This document shows positions 62,936 through 64,000 of a DNA stretch of 64,000 nt, in pieces. The notes under the pieces were generated by a model. The model worked only from the letters and a program-made list of their open reading frames with translations. It made no database searches and was not told the origin of the DNA. The position numbers and the translations under genes are program-made. The DNA comes from an uncultured Tateyamaria sp. (GTDB lineage Bacteria; Pseudomonadota; Alphaproteobacteria; Rhodobacterales; Rhodobacteraceae), in the NCBI GenBank assembly GCA_947501275.1, contig CANMVD010000001.1:682001-746000 (forward strand). The letters are read 5' to 3'. Positions within the stretch are counted from its first letter, which is position 1. The number at the start of each line of letters is the position of its first letter.

Positions 62936-64000
62936 GTAGCTCTGGATTCAAGTTGAGCGTGTCGGCCATTTACAACCCCACCGTCCTGCTTGCAGTCGCT
63001 TTGATGGCTATCATCGTAATGATGATTTTGCCCATGCCCGCTTGGGTCTTGGACATCGGTCTAGCCGCTTCATTTGCTCTAGCAATACTCATTTTTACAA
63101 TAACTCTTTTCATAGAACGCCCACTTGATTTTTCTGCGTTCCCTACAATCCTCCTTGCCTCGCTTATGCTGCGCTTGTCGCTCAACGTATCGTCAACCAA
63201 ACTGATTATTGGTGAGGGACATTCGGGAACACATGCCGCTGGAGATGTTATTGAAGGGTTCGCACAGTTTATCATGGGTGGCAGTGTCTTCCTTGGTGTT
63301 GTGGTCTTTTGCGTTCTTCTGATTGTGAATTTCATGGTTATCACCAAAGGCGCAACGCGTATGGCCGAAGTTGGGGCACGTTTTGCATTGGATGGCATGC
63401 CAGGAAAACAGCTCGCAATCGACAGCGACATGTCTGCGGGCGCAATCGATCACAAAGAGGCCAAGGCACGTCGTGAACTTGAACAAGCAGAAACAACTTT
63501 TTTTGGTTCCCTTGACGGTGCTTCGAAGTTCGTAAAGGGCGATGCTGTCGCCGGACTTCTGATTACTTTGTTGAACCTTGTCGCAGGCTTGATCATGGGC
63601 ATTGCAGTTCATGGTATGCCAATCGGAGACGCATTTGAAACCTATGCGATCTTGACCGTCGGTGATGGTTTGGTTTCGCAAATCCCAGCCGTTATCATCT
63701 CAATTGCATCGGCCCTTTTGTTGGCCAAGGGCGGCGCAAAAGGTGCAACTGACCTCGCGGTTTTTCACCAACTGGGCAAACATCCTGCTGCGCTCGCGAC
63801 TGTTGCCGTTTTGATGATAATGCTTGGATTGTTTCCCGGCTTACCTGCATTGCCGTTTGTTTTGGGTGGTCTTGGGCTCGGTACCGCTTCATTTATGATG
63901 CGGAAGCATTTGGCCAAGCATTCAAATTCGTTGGAAATTGTCGATGAAACCCCAGAGCTTCCGGCTGAAAAGTCACTTGGTGATGTTCTTGAACTCGACG
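62932..64000 (+). CDS. flhA: Flagellar export gate protein FlhA, 5' part
   Basis: The first 356 codons of the export-gate protein FlhA; the gene runs off the right edge. The N-terminal membrane domain is complete: segments begin at about 17, 42, 65, 110, 200, 240 and 280. The FHIPEP signature region is seen as LRLSLNVSSTKLIIGEG and MAEVGARFALDGMPGKQLAIDSDMSAG (core FALDGMPGKQLAID). The cytoplasmic domain is only just begun at ETPELPAEKSLGD. The ATG overlaps the preceding ORF stop by four bases. Confidence 0.96.
   Translation, partial: MSSSGFKLSVSAIYNPTVLLAVALMAIIVMMILPMPAWVLDIGLAASFALAILIFTITLFIERPLDFSAFPTILLASLMLRLSLNVSSTKLIIGEGHSGTHAAGDVIEGFAQFIMGGSVFLGVVVFCVLLIVNFMVITKGATRMAEVGARFALDGMPGKQLAIDSDMSAGAIDHKEAKARRELEQAETTFFGSLDGASKFVKGDAVAGLLITLLNLVAGLIMGIAVHGMPIGDAFETYAILTVGDGLVSQIPAVIISIASALLLAKGGAKGATDLAVFHQLGKHPAALATVAVLMIMLGLFPGLPALPFVLGGLGLGTASFMMRKHLAKHSNSLEIVDETPELPAEKSLGDVLELD

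Noticed and set aside
1-64000. tRNA or rRNA genes, insertion sequences, CRISPR arrays, prophage or toxin-antitoxin genes
   Set aside because: None was seen: no cloverleaf-like segment, transposase motif, regular repeat-spacer array or phage structural gene.

Overview
The window looks like chromosomal DNA of a marine Rhodobacteraceae (Roseobacter-type alphaproteobacterium). This rests on the mostly GC-rich coding, the gene orders gpmI-envC-ctpA, alpha-2-macroglobulin/pbpC and moxR-DUF58-DUF4159, a CHCC zinc-finger protein like the mitochondrial complex I accessory subunit, and a flagellar cluster ordered as in roseobacters with CtrA-like sites in its promoters. I see no rRNA, tRNA, insertion sequence, phage or CRISPR. 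The assignment to family is an inference from gene content.

Layout. 1-4 kb: end of idi, a LysE exporter, and the glycerol genes glpD-glpK. 4-9 kb, minus strand: an FAH-family hydrolase, then the overlapping set gpmI-envC-ctpA. 9-17 kb: a DUF3291 protein, an orphan and C-terminally short dnaE2 with an SOS-box-like site, a DUF1203 protein, a zinc-finger protein, polA and a coupled HExxH protein. 17-19.3 kb: hydroxypyruvate isomerase, an atypical SDR and a DUF1285 protein. 19.3-26 kb: moxR, DUF58 and two large membrane proteins in one overlapping operon. 26-33.4 kb: alpha-2-macroglobulin and penicillin-binding protein 1C. 33.5-43.5 kb: a hybrid histidine kinase, yaaA, recQ, yggT, a thioesterase, an MFS transporter, mepA, a phytase-like secreted protein and a queuosine-precursor transporter. 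43.5-48.2 kb: a short structured element (tiny ORF, 15-nt match to the 16S anti-Shine-Dalgarno end, terminator), arfB, an EamA transporter, pncB, pncA and trhO. 48.3-64 kb: flagellar genes motB, flgE-flgK-flgL-flgI (+), fliF-fliH-fliN-fliP (-), fliL, a small membrane protein, motE-like, motA, a TPR protein, an unknown ORF and flhA, which runs off the end.

How it fits together. The first 48 kb is mostly housekeeping: carbon entry (glycerol), envelope upkeep (EnvC/CtpA, PBP1C/A2M, MepA), DNA repair and replication (PolA, RecQ, DnaE2), NAD salvage (PncA/PncB) and translation support (ArfB, TrhO, queuosine precursor uptake). The last 16 kb builds hook, rings, export gate and stator. Three intergenic regions there carry TTAA-N7-TTAA-like sites, which suggests CtrA control of motility as known in related bacteria.

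Less ordinary items are the element at 43.6-43.8 kb, the shortened orphan DnaE2, the AT-rich unknown genes just before flhA, and the HExxH protein next to polA. Start codons were adjusted by ribosome-binding sites and overlaps where the longest frame looked too long.
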